Assembly (NCBI RefSeq): GCF_001610895.1
Contig: NZ_CP011273.1
Location: 5,580,001-5,644,000, forward strand
Source: Planctomyces sp. SH-PL62
GTDB taxonomy: Bacteria; Planctomycetota; Planctomycetia; Isosphaerales; Isosphaeraceae
Direction of reading: 5' to 3'
DNA length: 64,000 nucleotides
In this document: positions 37,004-44,420 of the stretch, piece after piece
Numbering within the stretch: position 1 is the first letter of the stretch
Layout of the letters: every line of letters begins with the position of its first letter
Position numbers and translations under genes: made by a program
Notes under the pieces: generated by a model
Database searches by the model: none
Seen by the model: only the letters and a program-made list of their open reading frames with translations
What the model was told of the DNA's origin: nothing

Positions 37004-38404
37004 ATGAACAGAATCGCAACCGGCCTGCTGCTCACGGTTCTCGCCGTCTCAGCTCCACGGGAGGCCTCCGCGTTGATCACCGGCGGCACGGGCAACACCC
37101 CGCTCCGCGACCCGGGCTGGCCTGCCGGCGGGGCGGCGATCTTCAACCACCCGGGCCGCGTCGCCTGGTGGGAGGGCCCGCCGTTCGGCGGCGGCCAATG
37201 GCATTCCGAGTGCCGGGGCGACGTCGATGCCCTGAACGCCGTGCTGGCCGACTTCTCCAAGCTCGATGTCAAGAACCGGCGGATCGTCGTCCGCGACGGC
37301 ACCGGCCACAGCTTCTGGCTCGCCCCGAATCAGGAGCCGGAGAAGCTCGCGGCGGCGAAGATCGACTGGGCGTTCACGGTCTGGGTGCCGGCCAACTGGG
37401 AGCAGCTCCGCAATCTGCCGCCCGACCTGAACCCGACCGGCGTCGGGGAAACCTCGCCGCCCTCGCAGATCGACGTCTACACCGCCGGCATCGACTGGGC
37501 GGCAGTGACCGTCCCGACGGGGATCGAGGTCGTCGACCAGCGACTGGTGGCGCACGGCTTCACGCCCGCCGACGGGGCGGTGCTGGAAGGCAAGGTCACC
37601 GACCTGACGACCGGGCGGCCCCTGGCCGCCACCATGCGTCTCCAGCGCGTCGAGACGCAGCAGAAAGGCGGGCACCTCTACTCGGCCATCGCCGAAGCCA
37701 GGGCGGACGCCCAGGGCCGCTGGGTGCTGAAGAAGGCCTCGGCCGGCTGGGTCCGCGTGGTCGTCGAGACGGAAGGCTTCGTGCCCCGAGTCGCCGGATA
37801 TGCCCGGCTCGACGGCCAGCCGCGCTGGCAGTCCTTCGATTCCGGCCTGGTCCGGTCGGCCCCGGTCTCGGGACGGGTGATCGACGAGGACGCGAAGCCG
37901 CTTGCCGACGTCGATGTGCGGTTCGGAAACGTCCAGGCCGCGTCCGGCGGCAGATACGCCTCACCTTCGGCGTACGAGTTCAAGACGGACGCCGACGGCC
38001 GTTTCCAGGCCGAGCCGATTCCGGCGGGCACGGCGACGATCTGGGTTCATAAGCCGGGTTATTACGGACTCGGCCTTGGCCATCCCGTCAAGTCGCCGGA
38101 GGCGAACGTCGAGATCCGCATGAAGAGGGCCGGAGGCATCCGGGTCACGGTGGATTTCGCCGGGAAGAAGCGGGCCGGTGACTACGTGGTCAAGCTCTCG
38201 CCGGAGGGCGGCGACGTGGTCGGCTCGTACGGCGGCTCGGGGAACATCGACGCCAAGGACCAGATGTATTTCGCGATCCTGCCGCCGGGCCGCTACGTCC
38301 TGACTGGGCGGCCGAATCCGGGCTCGGAGAGCGAGGAGACCGAGCCCGTCACGATCGACGTGAAGGCCGGCCCGGCAGCGGAGATCACGCTGAAGGCGAG
38401 GTGA
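37004..38404 (+). CDS. secreted protein with carboxypeptidase-regulatory-like domains
   Basis: 466 residues with a signal peptide (MNRIATGLLLTVLAVSAPRE). The first 180 residues are a domain found in planctomycete secreted proteins (DVKNRRIVVRDGTGHSFWL). Two beta-sandwich repeats follow, each starting with an EGKVTD or SGRVIDEDAKPL strand and containing GRWVLKKASAGWVRV or GRFQAEPIPAGTATI, which is the carboxypeptidase regulatory-like (CarboxypepD_reg) pattern. No enzyme active site seen. It probably acts at the cell surface in binding or assembly. It is monocistronic. Confidence 0.75.
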   Translation: MNRIATGLLLTVLAVSAPREASALITGGTGNTPLRDPGWPAGGAAIFNHPGRVAWWEGPPFGGGQWHSECRGDVDALNAVLADFSKLDVKNRRIVVRDGTGHSFWLAPNQEPEKLAAAKIDWAFTVWVPANWEQLRNLPPDLNPTGVGETSPPSQIDVYTAGIDWAAVTVPTGIEVVDQRLVAHGFTPADGAVLEGKVTDLTTGRPLAATMRLQRVETQQKGGHLYSAIAEARADAQGRWVLKKASAGWVRVVVETEGFVPRVAGYARLDGQPRWQSFDSGLVRSAPVSGRVIDEDAKPLADVDVRFGNVQAASGGRYASPSAYEFKTDADGRFQAEPIPAGTATIWVHKPGYYGLGLGHPVKSPEANVEIRMKRAGGIRVTVDFAGKKRAGDYVVKLSPEGGDVVGSYGGSGNIDAKDQMYFAILPPGRYVLTGRPNPGSESEETEPVTIDVKAGPAAEITLKAR

Positions 38405-38544
38405 GGTTGCTCGCCGCCTCAAGGCTTCTCGCCGGACTGCCGCATGAAGATCTTCCTGTAGGCGGCGACGTTCGGCCGCGACCATCTTCTCCGGGCTGAC
38501 GCGGTAGACGCCGATGACGACGGACTTTTCGGCCGCGTCCTTCT

Positions 38545-38727
38545 TCACGGCGCCAGTCGGATGGTCCACGTCGAAGAGGTGACCTTGCCGTCAGCCACGG
38601 CGTCGTTGCAAGCCGTCTCGGCCAGGTGGACGTGGATCCTGGGCCTCCAGGTCAGGACGGCGGAGCCGGTCGCCAGTGAGAGGACGGCGATAAGGGCGAT
38701 GCGAAACCGGGGGGATTTGACCCGCAT
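38545..38727 (-). CDS. possible small exported protein, perhaps frameshifted
   Basis: 60 residues from the ATG at 38727, beginning with a likely signal anchor (MRVKSPRFRIALIAVLSLAT) and ending with TSSTWTIRLAP. The other frame continues without a gap from the same point (VKKDAAEKSVVIGVYRVSPE), so a one-base shift near 38548 may have cut a longer protein. No family recognised. It lies downstream of the DUF4385 gene on the same strand. Confidence 0.35.
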   Translation of the reverse strand: MRVKSPRFRIALIAVLSLATGSAVLTWRPRIHVHLAETACNDAVADGKVTSSTWTIRLAP

Positions 38728-38814
38728 GGCGGCGCTCCGAGGGAGAGGGCGAACCGGCGCAGGGAATTCGTCTCGTCTCACCGATGGCGGGCGTCCAGCG
38801 TGAAGCGGGCTCGC

Positions 38815-39291
38815 TCATCCGTACCGCTCCTTCCACTCGGCCTTCATCCGGGCATAGGCGGGCTTGGCCTCGGCCTTCTTCCATGCATCGAAGAAGATCT
38901 GCGCCGACTCCGCCTTCACCGGGTCGCCCGTGCCTTTCTCTAACTGGTGCTTATCCTTGGGGTCGTACTTCCGGCCCCCCTTATAGTTCGTGTACCGCCG
39001 GGCGCGTGTGAAGCCCATCTGGAGGAACTTCCGGGCCATGTCCGCCCCGACGAAGTCCTTCTGCCGCAGGTAGGCGAGGAACTTCTTGTAGATCGCCTGG
39101 CTGCTCTCCCTGGCAATCTCGGGCGTCTTGAAGCGCCAGAGCGGCACCAGCTCACCCTTGTACGGCTCGCAGATCAGGACGCCTTGTTCGCCCTTGCCGA
39201 CGCGGTAGAGCTCGGGGTTCGCCCGGTAGTCCACGTCGGGCTTCCAGGCGTATTTCGACTTGTCGAAGTTGAGGTAGCTGGGCTTGTCCAT
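38815..39291 (-). CDS. DUF4385-family protein
   Basis: 158 residues. The whole sequence fits the DUF4385 pattern: NFDKSKYAWKPDVDYRANPE, YRVGKGEQGVLICEPYKGE, LVPLWRFKTPEIARESS and FVGADMARKFLQMGFTRARR, then YTNYKGGRKY. Family members are small soluble proteins of unknown function, widespread in bacteria. The ATG at 39291 starts the conserved region directly. It is divergent from the decayed DJ-1/PfpI gene. Confidence 0.88.
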   Translation of the reverse strand: MDKPSYLNFDKSKYAWKPDVDYRANPELYRVGKGEQGVLICEPYKGELVPLWRFKTPEIARESSQAIYKKFLAYLRQKDFVGADMARKFLQMGFTRARRYTNYKGGRKYDPKDKHQLEKGTGDPVKAESAQIFFDAWKKAEAKPAYARMKAEWKERYG

Positions 39292-39789
39292 GCCGCTAAA
39301 GAGGGCAAGTTCCGGGCCGACTCCGGCTCGGTGTCTGCGTGGATTCCACCTCTGGATGTCTCTGACCGCGACGGGGAAGGAATCATGTACCGCTACGACG
39401 CCTACGAGCCGGAGAAGCCGCCGCCCGGCGGGCAGGAACCGGCGGAAGCGGCTGTGGCCGAGTTCGCGTGGGTCGTGGATGGTCGAGCGGGAGGAGAGGA
39501 GCGGGCCATTCCCAGGACGAACCGCATCCTGATCATCGTGACCAACGTGGGCGAGTACGAGGATAAAGGTCGCGAACCGTCGATGTGCCGGCCTACGACG
39601 CCATCTACATGACCGGCGGCCACGGCGTCTCCCTCGACTTCCAGAGCCCCGACCTGGCGAAGCGCACGGCCGCCTTCTGGGCGGCGGGCAAGATCGTCTC
39701 CGCCGTCTGCCACGGCCCCGCCCGGCTGGTCGAGGTCAACTCTCCGGAGGCGACCACCTGATCTCCGCGAAGGACGTGACGGGTTTCTC

Positions 39790-40636
39790 CTAGGTTCTGT
39801 CTGACGGCTCGATGAGCCGAAAGCAACGGCGGATCATGGCCAGCTTGACCATGGCCAGGAAGTTGACCGCCAGCTTCTCGAACCGCGTCGCCAGCCGCCG
39901 GTTCTCCTTCATCCAGAGGATGCACCTCTCGACGATGTTGCGGCGGCGGTAGGCCTCGGCGTCGAACGTCGGGCTTCGCCGCTGGTCCTTGCGGGTCGGG
40001 ATCACCGCCTTGATCCCTCGCCGTCGCAGGTAGCGGCGGATGCGTCTGTAGCTATACCCCTTGTCGCCGGCCAGGCGGCGGGGCCGGCGTCGCGGCCGGC
40101 CCCGGCCGGGCCGCTTGATCCGCACCGCCTCGAGCGCCGGCTCCAGGGACCTCGACTCGTGGGCCCGGCCCGCGGTGACGACGGCCGACAGCGGGACGCC
40201 GCCGGAGTCGACGACCAGGTGCAGCTTCGTCCCGAAGCCGCCGCGCGAGCGGCCGAGGGCGTGGTCGGCCGGCTCGGCCGTCCCCCTTTTCCCCCCCGGC
40301 CCCGGCGGCCGCGCGGCCGGCCCGGATGGACGTCCCGTCGATGCACCAGAGGTCGAAGTCGATCCGCCCCGAGGCGTCCAGCTCGAGATGCAGCCGCTCC
40401 AGGATGCGGTCGATCGTGCCGTCGCGGGCCCAGCGGTTGAATCGGTCGTAGACGCTCTTCCACTTTCCGTATCGCTCCGGCAGCTCCCGCCACTGGGCGC
40501 CCGTATGGAGGATCCAGAGGACGCCGTCGAGCGTCGTGCGGTGGTCGTTCCACCGCCCGCCCGGCCTCCCGACCGGAGGGAGCAGGTCGGCGATCAGGGC
40601 GAACTCCTCGTCCTTCAGCTCGTAGCGTCGCGTCAT
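39790..40636 (-). CDS. IS5-family transposase, two frames
   Basis: The first frame starts at ATG 40636 (MTRRYELKDEEFALIADLLP) and includes the DDE segment DLWCIDGTSIRA. The second frame carries LHLVVDSGGVPLSAVV and the C-terminal YREK-like signature YRRRNIVERCILWMKENRRL, ending at 39790. The two join at GGGGGGGAAAAGGGGG (about 40290-40305), where a +1 shift is needed, so a programmed frameshift is likely. The final stop TAG is made by the last IS base pairing with the flanking TA target, outside the inverted repeat. It catalyses cut-and-paste transposition of its own element. Confidence 0.85.
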
Positions 40637-40693
40637 CGCGGCCTCCTCGGGGAAGCCGCTATCGTAACGCCTTGCGAGCCGTCAGACAGAACC
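39793..40693 (-). mobile_element. IS5-family (IS427-like) element, copy 1
   Basis: 901 bases bounded by perfect 18-bp inverted repeats, GGTTCTGTCTGACGGCTC at 39793-39810 and its complement at 40676-40693. Both flanks read C-TA-G, so the duplicated target is TA (or CTAG). It interrupts the DJ-1/PfpI gene. A second, 902-base copy lies at 55361-56262 in the opposite orientation. The size, ends, target and two-frame transposase fit the IS427 group of IS5. Confidence 0.9.
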
Positions 40694-40896
40694 TAGAACG
40701 AGGAGGGCGAGGTCAGTCGCGAGGATGCGGCGCCGTACAATCTCGAAGAGGAACTCCAGAAACGTGGCGCCAAGTACGGCAGGGCCTGGATGGCGATCAG
40801 CTCCCACGTCGAGGATGGGAACCTCATCACGGGCCAGAACCCGACGAGCCCGGCGGCCGTGGACGAGGCGCTCGTGTAGTAGCTGAAGGAGGGGTG

Positions 40897-41565
40897 ATGC
40901 TCACGATCGACGTGATTTCGGATGTGATCTGCCCGTGGTGCTTCATCGGCAAGCGACGGCTGGAGAAGGCCCTGAATGGCCGGGCCGCCACGGTCCGCTG
41001 GCACCCCTTCCAGCTCAACCCTGACATGCCCCGAGAGGGCATCGAGCGTCGCGAGTACCGAATCAGGAAGTTCGGTAGCTGGGAGCGGTCGCAGGGACTC
41101 GACGCCCAGGTGGCCGCCGCCGGGCGGGGCGAGGGCATCGCGTTCAACTTCGACCGCCAGTCGCGTACCCCGAACACGCTCGACGCTCATAGGGTCATCT
41201 GGCTCGCCGGCGAGCGGGGCGTCCAGGACGCGGTGGCCGAAGCCCTGTTCCTCGCCTACTTCACCGAAGGCCGCGACCTGGCCGACCGGGAAACGCTCGC
41301 GGAGATCGCGGCTGGGGCTGGTCTCACCCAGGTGGAGGAGCTGCTCGCGGGTGACAAGGGGCTGGACGTCGTCCGGGCTGGTGAGGAGCAGGCCCGCCAC
41401 CTTGGCGTGTCCGGCGTGCCGTTCTTCGTCGTGAACGGGAAGGTCGCCCTGTCCGGCGCCCAGCCGCCGGAGCTGTTCCTGCAGGCGTTTGAGCAGGCAG
41501 GCGAGGGGGTCGTGGCTGGCGAGTCGTGCGAGATCGACTCGGAGACGGGTGGGCGAGGGTGTTGA
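40897..41565 (+). CDS. DsbA-family oxidoreductase (FrnE-like)
   Basis: 222 residues from the ATG at 40897, preceded by AAGGAGGGG. No signal peptide, so probably cytosolic like FrnE. The thioredoxin-fold active site is CPWC in VISDVICPWCFIGKRRLEKA. FrnE/2-hydroxychromene-isomerase landmarks follow: WHPFQLNPDMPREG, NTLDAHRVIWLA and the cis-Pro loop GVSGVPFFVVNGK. It would catalyse dithiol/disulfide exchange, and FrnE homologues help in oxidative stress. It starts 17 bases after the ruined DJ-1/PfpI gene and may once have shared its transcript. Confidence 0.9.
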   Translation: MLTIDVISDVICPWCFIGKRRLEKALNGRAATVRWHPFQLNPDMPREGIERREYRIRKFGSWERSQGLDAQVAAAGRGEGIAFNFDRQSRTPNTLDAHRVIWLAGERGVQDAVAEALFLAYFTEGRDLADRETLAEIAAGAGLTQVEELLAGDKGLDVVRAGEEQARHLGVSGVPFFVVNGKVALSGAQPPELFLQAFEQAGEGVVAGESCEIDSETGGRGC

Positions 41566-42043
41566 TATCGCTCCATATACGAGGGGTTGATGCGGGATCG
41601 CGGACCAATCAATCCTCGGCGACAAGGCCACGTCCCGAGTAATCCGTCAAAACGAGCCACGCATCCAGCCCTAGAGCCTGTTGCTAACACCGCCGGCCCT
41701 CACGTCGAAACCACCAATCCCACGACCAGCGAGCGAGTCGGATCACCCTGAATTTCCATCACGACCTCGGCGACACGACGTTCGAGACGCCCGTCGAACC
41801 AGACCGCCCGGCACGCCATCGATCCATCGCCGACCGCCCTGCGACGGCGGCGGAGATCCCGATCCCTCCGTGGACCTCTGGGCCGAGCACCCCGAGACGG
41901 GCGAGCAGCTCTGGCTCTGCCTCGCCTGCGGCGTCTGATCCGCCTCGACTCCACGCTCGCCCGAGCCGGTCGCCGCCCGGCTCGGGACGACACCATCGGG
42001 AAGAGCGTCGGCGGAGTCCAACCTCATGCGGAGACGAGACCTG
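41566..42043. other. gene-poor junction region
   Basis: About 480 bases without an intact gene. One frame ending at 41938 gives DPDSPSVDLWAEHPETGEQL-like coding flavour (its end reads GEQLWLCLACGV), which could be the tail of a lost zinc-ribbon-type protein, but no start or family is evident. The rest shows nothing definite. Confidence 0.35.
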
Positions 42044-42230
42044 ATGCACACGACCAGGGCGGCCATGTTCCACCCCGGCCGGATCGTCGCTACGCCCGGG
42101 GCCCTGGAGGCCGGCCGGGCCAGCGGTCAGAGGCCCGAGACCTTCCTCGCCGCCCACATGGAGGGCTACCTGGGCGGCGACCTCTGGGACGAGGACCGCC
42201 GCCTCAACGAAACCTCGTCCGCCATCCCGG
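42044..42230 (+). pseudogene. truncated plasmid-type hypothetical gene
   Basis: From ATG 42044 the frame reads FHPGRIVATPGALEAGRASG and QRPETFLAAHMEGYLGGDLW, then DEDRRLNETS. This matches the N-terminal half of a small conserved protein common on plasmids and integrative elements (pattern G-x-(I/V)-VATPGALEA, later DLxxEDxxxNE, usually followed by LLSAYR and a WIITEADRSxT tail). The second half is missing: similarity ends about 42220, a few bases before the 3' end of a tRNA-like gene on the other strand. This marks a recombination junction. Confidence 0.6.
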
Positions 42231-42237
42231 AAAGAGA

Positions 42238-42308
42238 TCTGGGGGCAGGGCTCGAACCTGCGTCCAGTCGGTCCAGAGCCGACCGCTCTACCTCTGAGCT
42301 ACCCCAGA
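42238..42308 (-). tRNA. tRNA-Gln-like (anticodon CUG)
   Basis: The complement of 42238-42308 folds as a 71-base cloverleaf. The acceptor is TCTGGGG/CCCCAGA, then TA, D-stem GCTC/GAGC with a seven-base loop AGAGGTA, anticodon stem GTCGG/CCGAC with loop CTCTGGA (anticodon CUG), a five-base variable loop and T-arm GCAGG-TTCGAGC-CCTGC. No CCA is encoded and base 73 would be U. U1-A72 fits glutamine tRNAs. The sequence is nearly identical to the neighbouring CCC-anticodon gene except in the anticodon loop and acceptor. Aminoacylation is not certain. Confidence 0.75.
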
Positions 42309-42325
42309 ATCGTTTCATCGAACGA

Positions 42326-42359
42326 ACATCCCGCCGACGACCTGCGTTCGGCGGGATGT
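42326..42359 (-). other. 12-bp hairpin between the two tRNA-like genes
   Basis: A perfect 12-bp stem (ACATCCCGCCGA at 42326-42337 with its complement at 42348-42359) and a ten-base loop. On the minus strand it directly follows the 3' end of the CCC-anticodon tRNA-like gene and precedes the CUG one. It could be a processing signal or a terminator (no T tract). Confidence 0.65.
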
Positions 42360-42429
42360 CCGGGGGCAGGGCTCGAACCTGCGTCCGGTCGGGTGGGAGC
42401 CGACCGCTCTACGTCTGAGCTACCCCGGA
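42359..42429 (-). tRNA. tRNA-Gly-like (anticodon CCC)
   Basis: The complement of 42359-42429 forms a 71-base cloverleaf. The acceptor is TCCGGGG/CCCCGGA, D-stem GCTC/GAGC with loop AGACGTA (the conserved GG of the D-loop is CG here), anticodon stem GTCGG/CCGAC with loop CTCCCAC (anticodon CCC) and the same T-arm as the CUG gene. U1-A72 and a C at base 73 are unusual for tRNA-Gly. No CCA is encoded. It starts seven bases after the stop codon of the unknown gene at 42437 on the same strand, so one transcript is likely. It may be a decayed tRNA or a tRNA-like RNA. Confidence 0.65.
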
Positions 42430-42436
42430 CAGGAGA

Positions 42437-43777
42437 CTATAGATCGGCCAGTGGGATCTCGACCCCCTTCCCCGAGAAGACGCCCATCCTGCGGAGCGCC
42501 AGGGCGAGCCCCGGGTGCCCGACGGTCACGCCGTGGACCAGCTCCGGCGTCGGGCGGAAGGCGTGGACCTTGCGGCCGGTCCGGGGGGCCGACCAGCCGC
42601 TCTTCACCGGGTCGACGCCGTGCCGGCGACAGGCGTCCTCCACGAGCGTCCTCGGGCAGTCGAGGGCCCCGGAGAGCACCTCCCAGGGGAGCGGCAGCTC
42701 GTTCCAGACCTGGGTGTCAGGGTCGAGACCTCCCCCGGTCATGCGGTGCCAGGCCGCCACGTCGGCGGCCATCAGTCGCAGCACCTTGCCGGGGCAGAGC
42801 CCCTCCAGCACCTCGTCCATGTCGAGGGCGTGCAGCAGGGCGATCCACGAGTCCCTCGCCTTGTTCCAGGCCCCCGCCGTGGCGTTCCAGGTCGAGGAGT
42901 CGTTCCCCTTCTTCACGATCATCGTCCGACGGTTGATGTTGCTGCGATCCCAAGTCTCCCTGAGCAAGGATGCGATCCGGTCGAGGATGCCGTACCACCG
43001 GCCCAGCAGCTCGCCCTTGCGGGCGTCGTCGAGGCGGTCGAGCACCTCCTTGTCCGGGAACGCGTGGGCGATCGCCCACCAGTTCGTCGAGGCCGAGGCC
43101 CGGCAGCGGCGGAAGAGCAGGTCGCAGACCTGGTCGAACGGGCGCTGCTGGCCGGCGATGGTGAACTCGCTGCGGAGGTTGCAGCGGGCCGTGAGGTAGG
43201 CGACGAAGCAGGCGGCGTTGCGGTCCTTCGAGAACTCCTCCCAGGTGAGCGTGGACGCCAGCCGGCTCTTGCCGATCAGGGTGAACTCCCGCTTCTCGAC
43301 CTCCCTCGCCAGACGATCCCGCTTGCGCTCCATCCGGGCGGCGAGGCGGAATCGCTTGTTGTACTGCCGCTTCGGGATCTCCAACCCGGCCGACTTGCGG
43401 GTCGGGCGGTCGAGGCGGTCGTACTTGAAGTCGCCCCGCCCGAACGCCTTGCCGATCGTCGCCCCGGCCTGGACGAGGTAATCCTTGACGCCTTCCAGGT
43501 CCGTCCCCGAGGGCCGATCGCCGACATGGAAGAGCGACTCGGCCACGTCGAGCTGCCGGTCCATGCCGACCGGGCGGCGGAAGTCCTCCGCCATCGAAGA
43601 AAAGCCGAAGCCCCACCATCCCCGCTTCAACGAGCCCCCGGCGACCTTCTGGAGCGTGCGAAGCTCCCTGGGGGCGAGGTCGTCGAGTTCGCCGACGATC
43701 AGCTCGGCCACGTCCTCGGGACGCCGACGGCGGTCGAGCGACTCGTACAGCTCCCTCAGTCGGTCCCTGGCGTCCAC
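42437..43777 (-). CDS. unrecognised helical protein linked to two tRNA-like genes
   Basis: 446 residues from GTG 43777, chosen because GGAGGG lies seven bases upstream; an upstream start at 43921 would add 48 arginine-rich residues overlapping a LysR remnant. No family is recognised. The protein is mostly helical, with no signal peptide or membrane helix. A basic helical stretch (about 127-165, from RKSAGLEIPKRQYNKRFRLA) could bind RNA. Likely conserved cores are TARCNLRSEFTIAGQQRPFD (197-216), NWWAIAHAFPDKEVLDRLDD (232-251), SNINRRTMIVKKGNDSSTWN (279-298) and CPGKVLRLMAADVAAWHRMTG (near 328). The gene is intact although both sides are littered with gene fragments, and two tRNA-like genes follow directly. 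Confidence 0.7.
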   Translation of the reverse strand: MDARDRLRELYESLDRRRRPEDVAELIVGELDDLAPRELRTLQKVAGGSLKRGWWGFGFSSMAEDFRRPVGMDRQLDVAESLFHVGDRPSGTDLEGVKDYLVQAGATIGKAFGRGDFKYDRLDRPTRKSAGLEIPKRQYNKRFRLAARMERKRDRLAREVEKREFTLIGKSRLASTLTWEEFSKDRNAACFVAYLTARCNLRSEFTIAGQQRPFDQVCDLLFRRCRASASTNWWAIAHAFPDKEVLDRLDDARKGELLGRWYGILDRIASLLRETWDRSNINRRTMIVKKGNDSSTWNATAGAWNKARDSWIALLHALDMDEVLEGLCPGKVLRLMAADVAAWHRMTGGGLDPDTQVWNELPLPWEVLSGALDCPRTLVEDACRRHGVDPVKSGWSAPRTGRKVHAFRPTPELVHGVTVGHPGLALALRRMGVFSGKGVEIPLADL

Positions 43778-43917
43778 ATCCAGCCCTCCCCGCACGGTCG
43801 GCCCACTTCGGGCGCGTGTGGCATGACGGACATCGTAGACGCCCGCCCGGTTCGCACTCCGGCACAGGTTCGTCCCACGCCGACACTTGATGGAACGGGT
43901 CCGTGCGACGTAGAGGA

Positions 43918-44149
43918 TCACGGGTCGGCGTGTCGTCCTCCCCGGCCGACGACGGCCCGGATCGCCTCGGAGAAGGCCGTGCGGGTGCGCGGCGGGACGC
44001 AGCCACGACGCCGCAGGAGCCCGACGGATCGGCGGGGCGTCGGCCGCGCCAAACGAATCGCCACGACGCCCGGCCCGCCCGCCCCCATCGCCGGCAGGAC
44101 CGTCGCCGGGCCACCGAGCCCGTATTGCGAGCGACCTACACCGACCCGC
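43918..44149 (-). pseudogene. C-terminal remnant of a LysR-family regulator
   Basis: The minus-strand frame ending at the TGA 43918-43920 reads YGLGGPATVLPAMGAGGPGV then VAIRLARPTPRRSVGLLRRR and AFSEAIRAVVG. This is the final beta-alpha unit of a LysR substrate-binding domain (GVALLPAM...GVVxVPL...PRRxxGL pattern). The DNA-binding half is absent, and upstream the sequence changes to a methyltransferase remnant near 44185. Confidence 0.55.
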
Positions 44150-44184
44150 TCCTCCTTCCGGCCATCCGACGCCGCAGCGGTGGG

Positions 44185-44420
44185 GCCTCGTCGTGGGCCA
44201 TTCGGGAGGCCTCGATCAGGGCCTTGCCCGAGCCGCAGCAGAGGTCGAGCCAGGCGGCCGGGCGGCCCTCGCTCGACGTTTTCTTCAGCACGTCGAGCGG
44301 GTTGAAGCCGAGTTCCCGATCATAGCCGTTGGAGCCGAGGAGGCCCCGCTCCCGGTTCATCCGGCAGTTGGCGACGACCGCCGATCGCTCCAGTTCGTCG
44401 TCGCCCATGAGGTCCATCAC
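44185..44420 (-). pseudogene. N-terminal fragment of a SAM-dependent methyltransferase
   Basis: From ATG 44420 the frame reads DDELERSAVVANCRMNRERG, LLGSNGYDRELGFNPLDVLK and AAWLDLCCGSGKALIEA, where LDLCCGSGKAL is the SAM-binding motif I of class I methyltransferases. Similarity ends at about 44190 and the rest of the domain is gone. Its start overlaps the end of the tyrosine-recombinase remnant. Confidence 0.55.

Larger units (their letters stand above)
39514..40879 (+). pseudogene. DJ-1/PfpI-family gene, deleted, frameshifted and split by IS5
   Basis: Pieces of one DJ-1/PfpI (class I glutamine amidotransferase-like) protein lie in order. NRILIIVTNVGEYEDKG is at about 39517-39570. VPAYDAIYMTGGHGV and VCHGPARLVEV (with the nucleophile Cys) are at 39582-39750, joined after an internal deletion of roughly 100 codons. 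LSGGDHLISAKDVTGFS follows in another frame. After the inserted element comes NEEGEVSREDAAPYNLEEEL to a double stop at 40877-40882. So the gene has suffered a deletion, a one-base shift and an insertion. Its normal role would be chaperone, glyoxalase or peptidase-like; none is possible now. Confidence 0.8.

Noticed and set aside
42238-42429. CRISPR-like repeat pair
   Set aside because: The two similar blocks fold as complete cloverleaves with changed anticodons and compensated acceptors; there are only two units and no spacer pattern.
42515-44305. A 596-residue plus-strand frame over the unknown protein
   Set aside because: Low-complexity shadow; the minus-strand frame has a good ribosome site and normal amino-acid composition.
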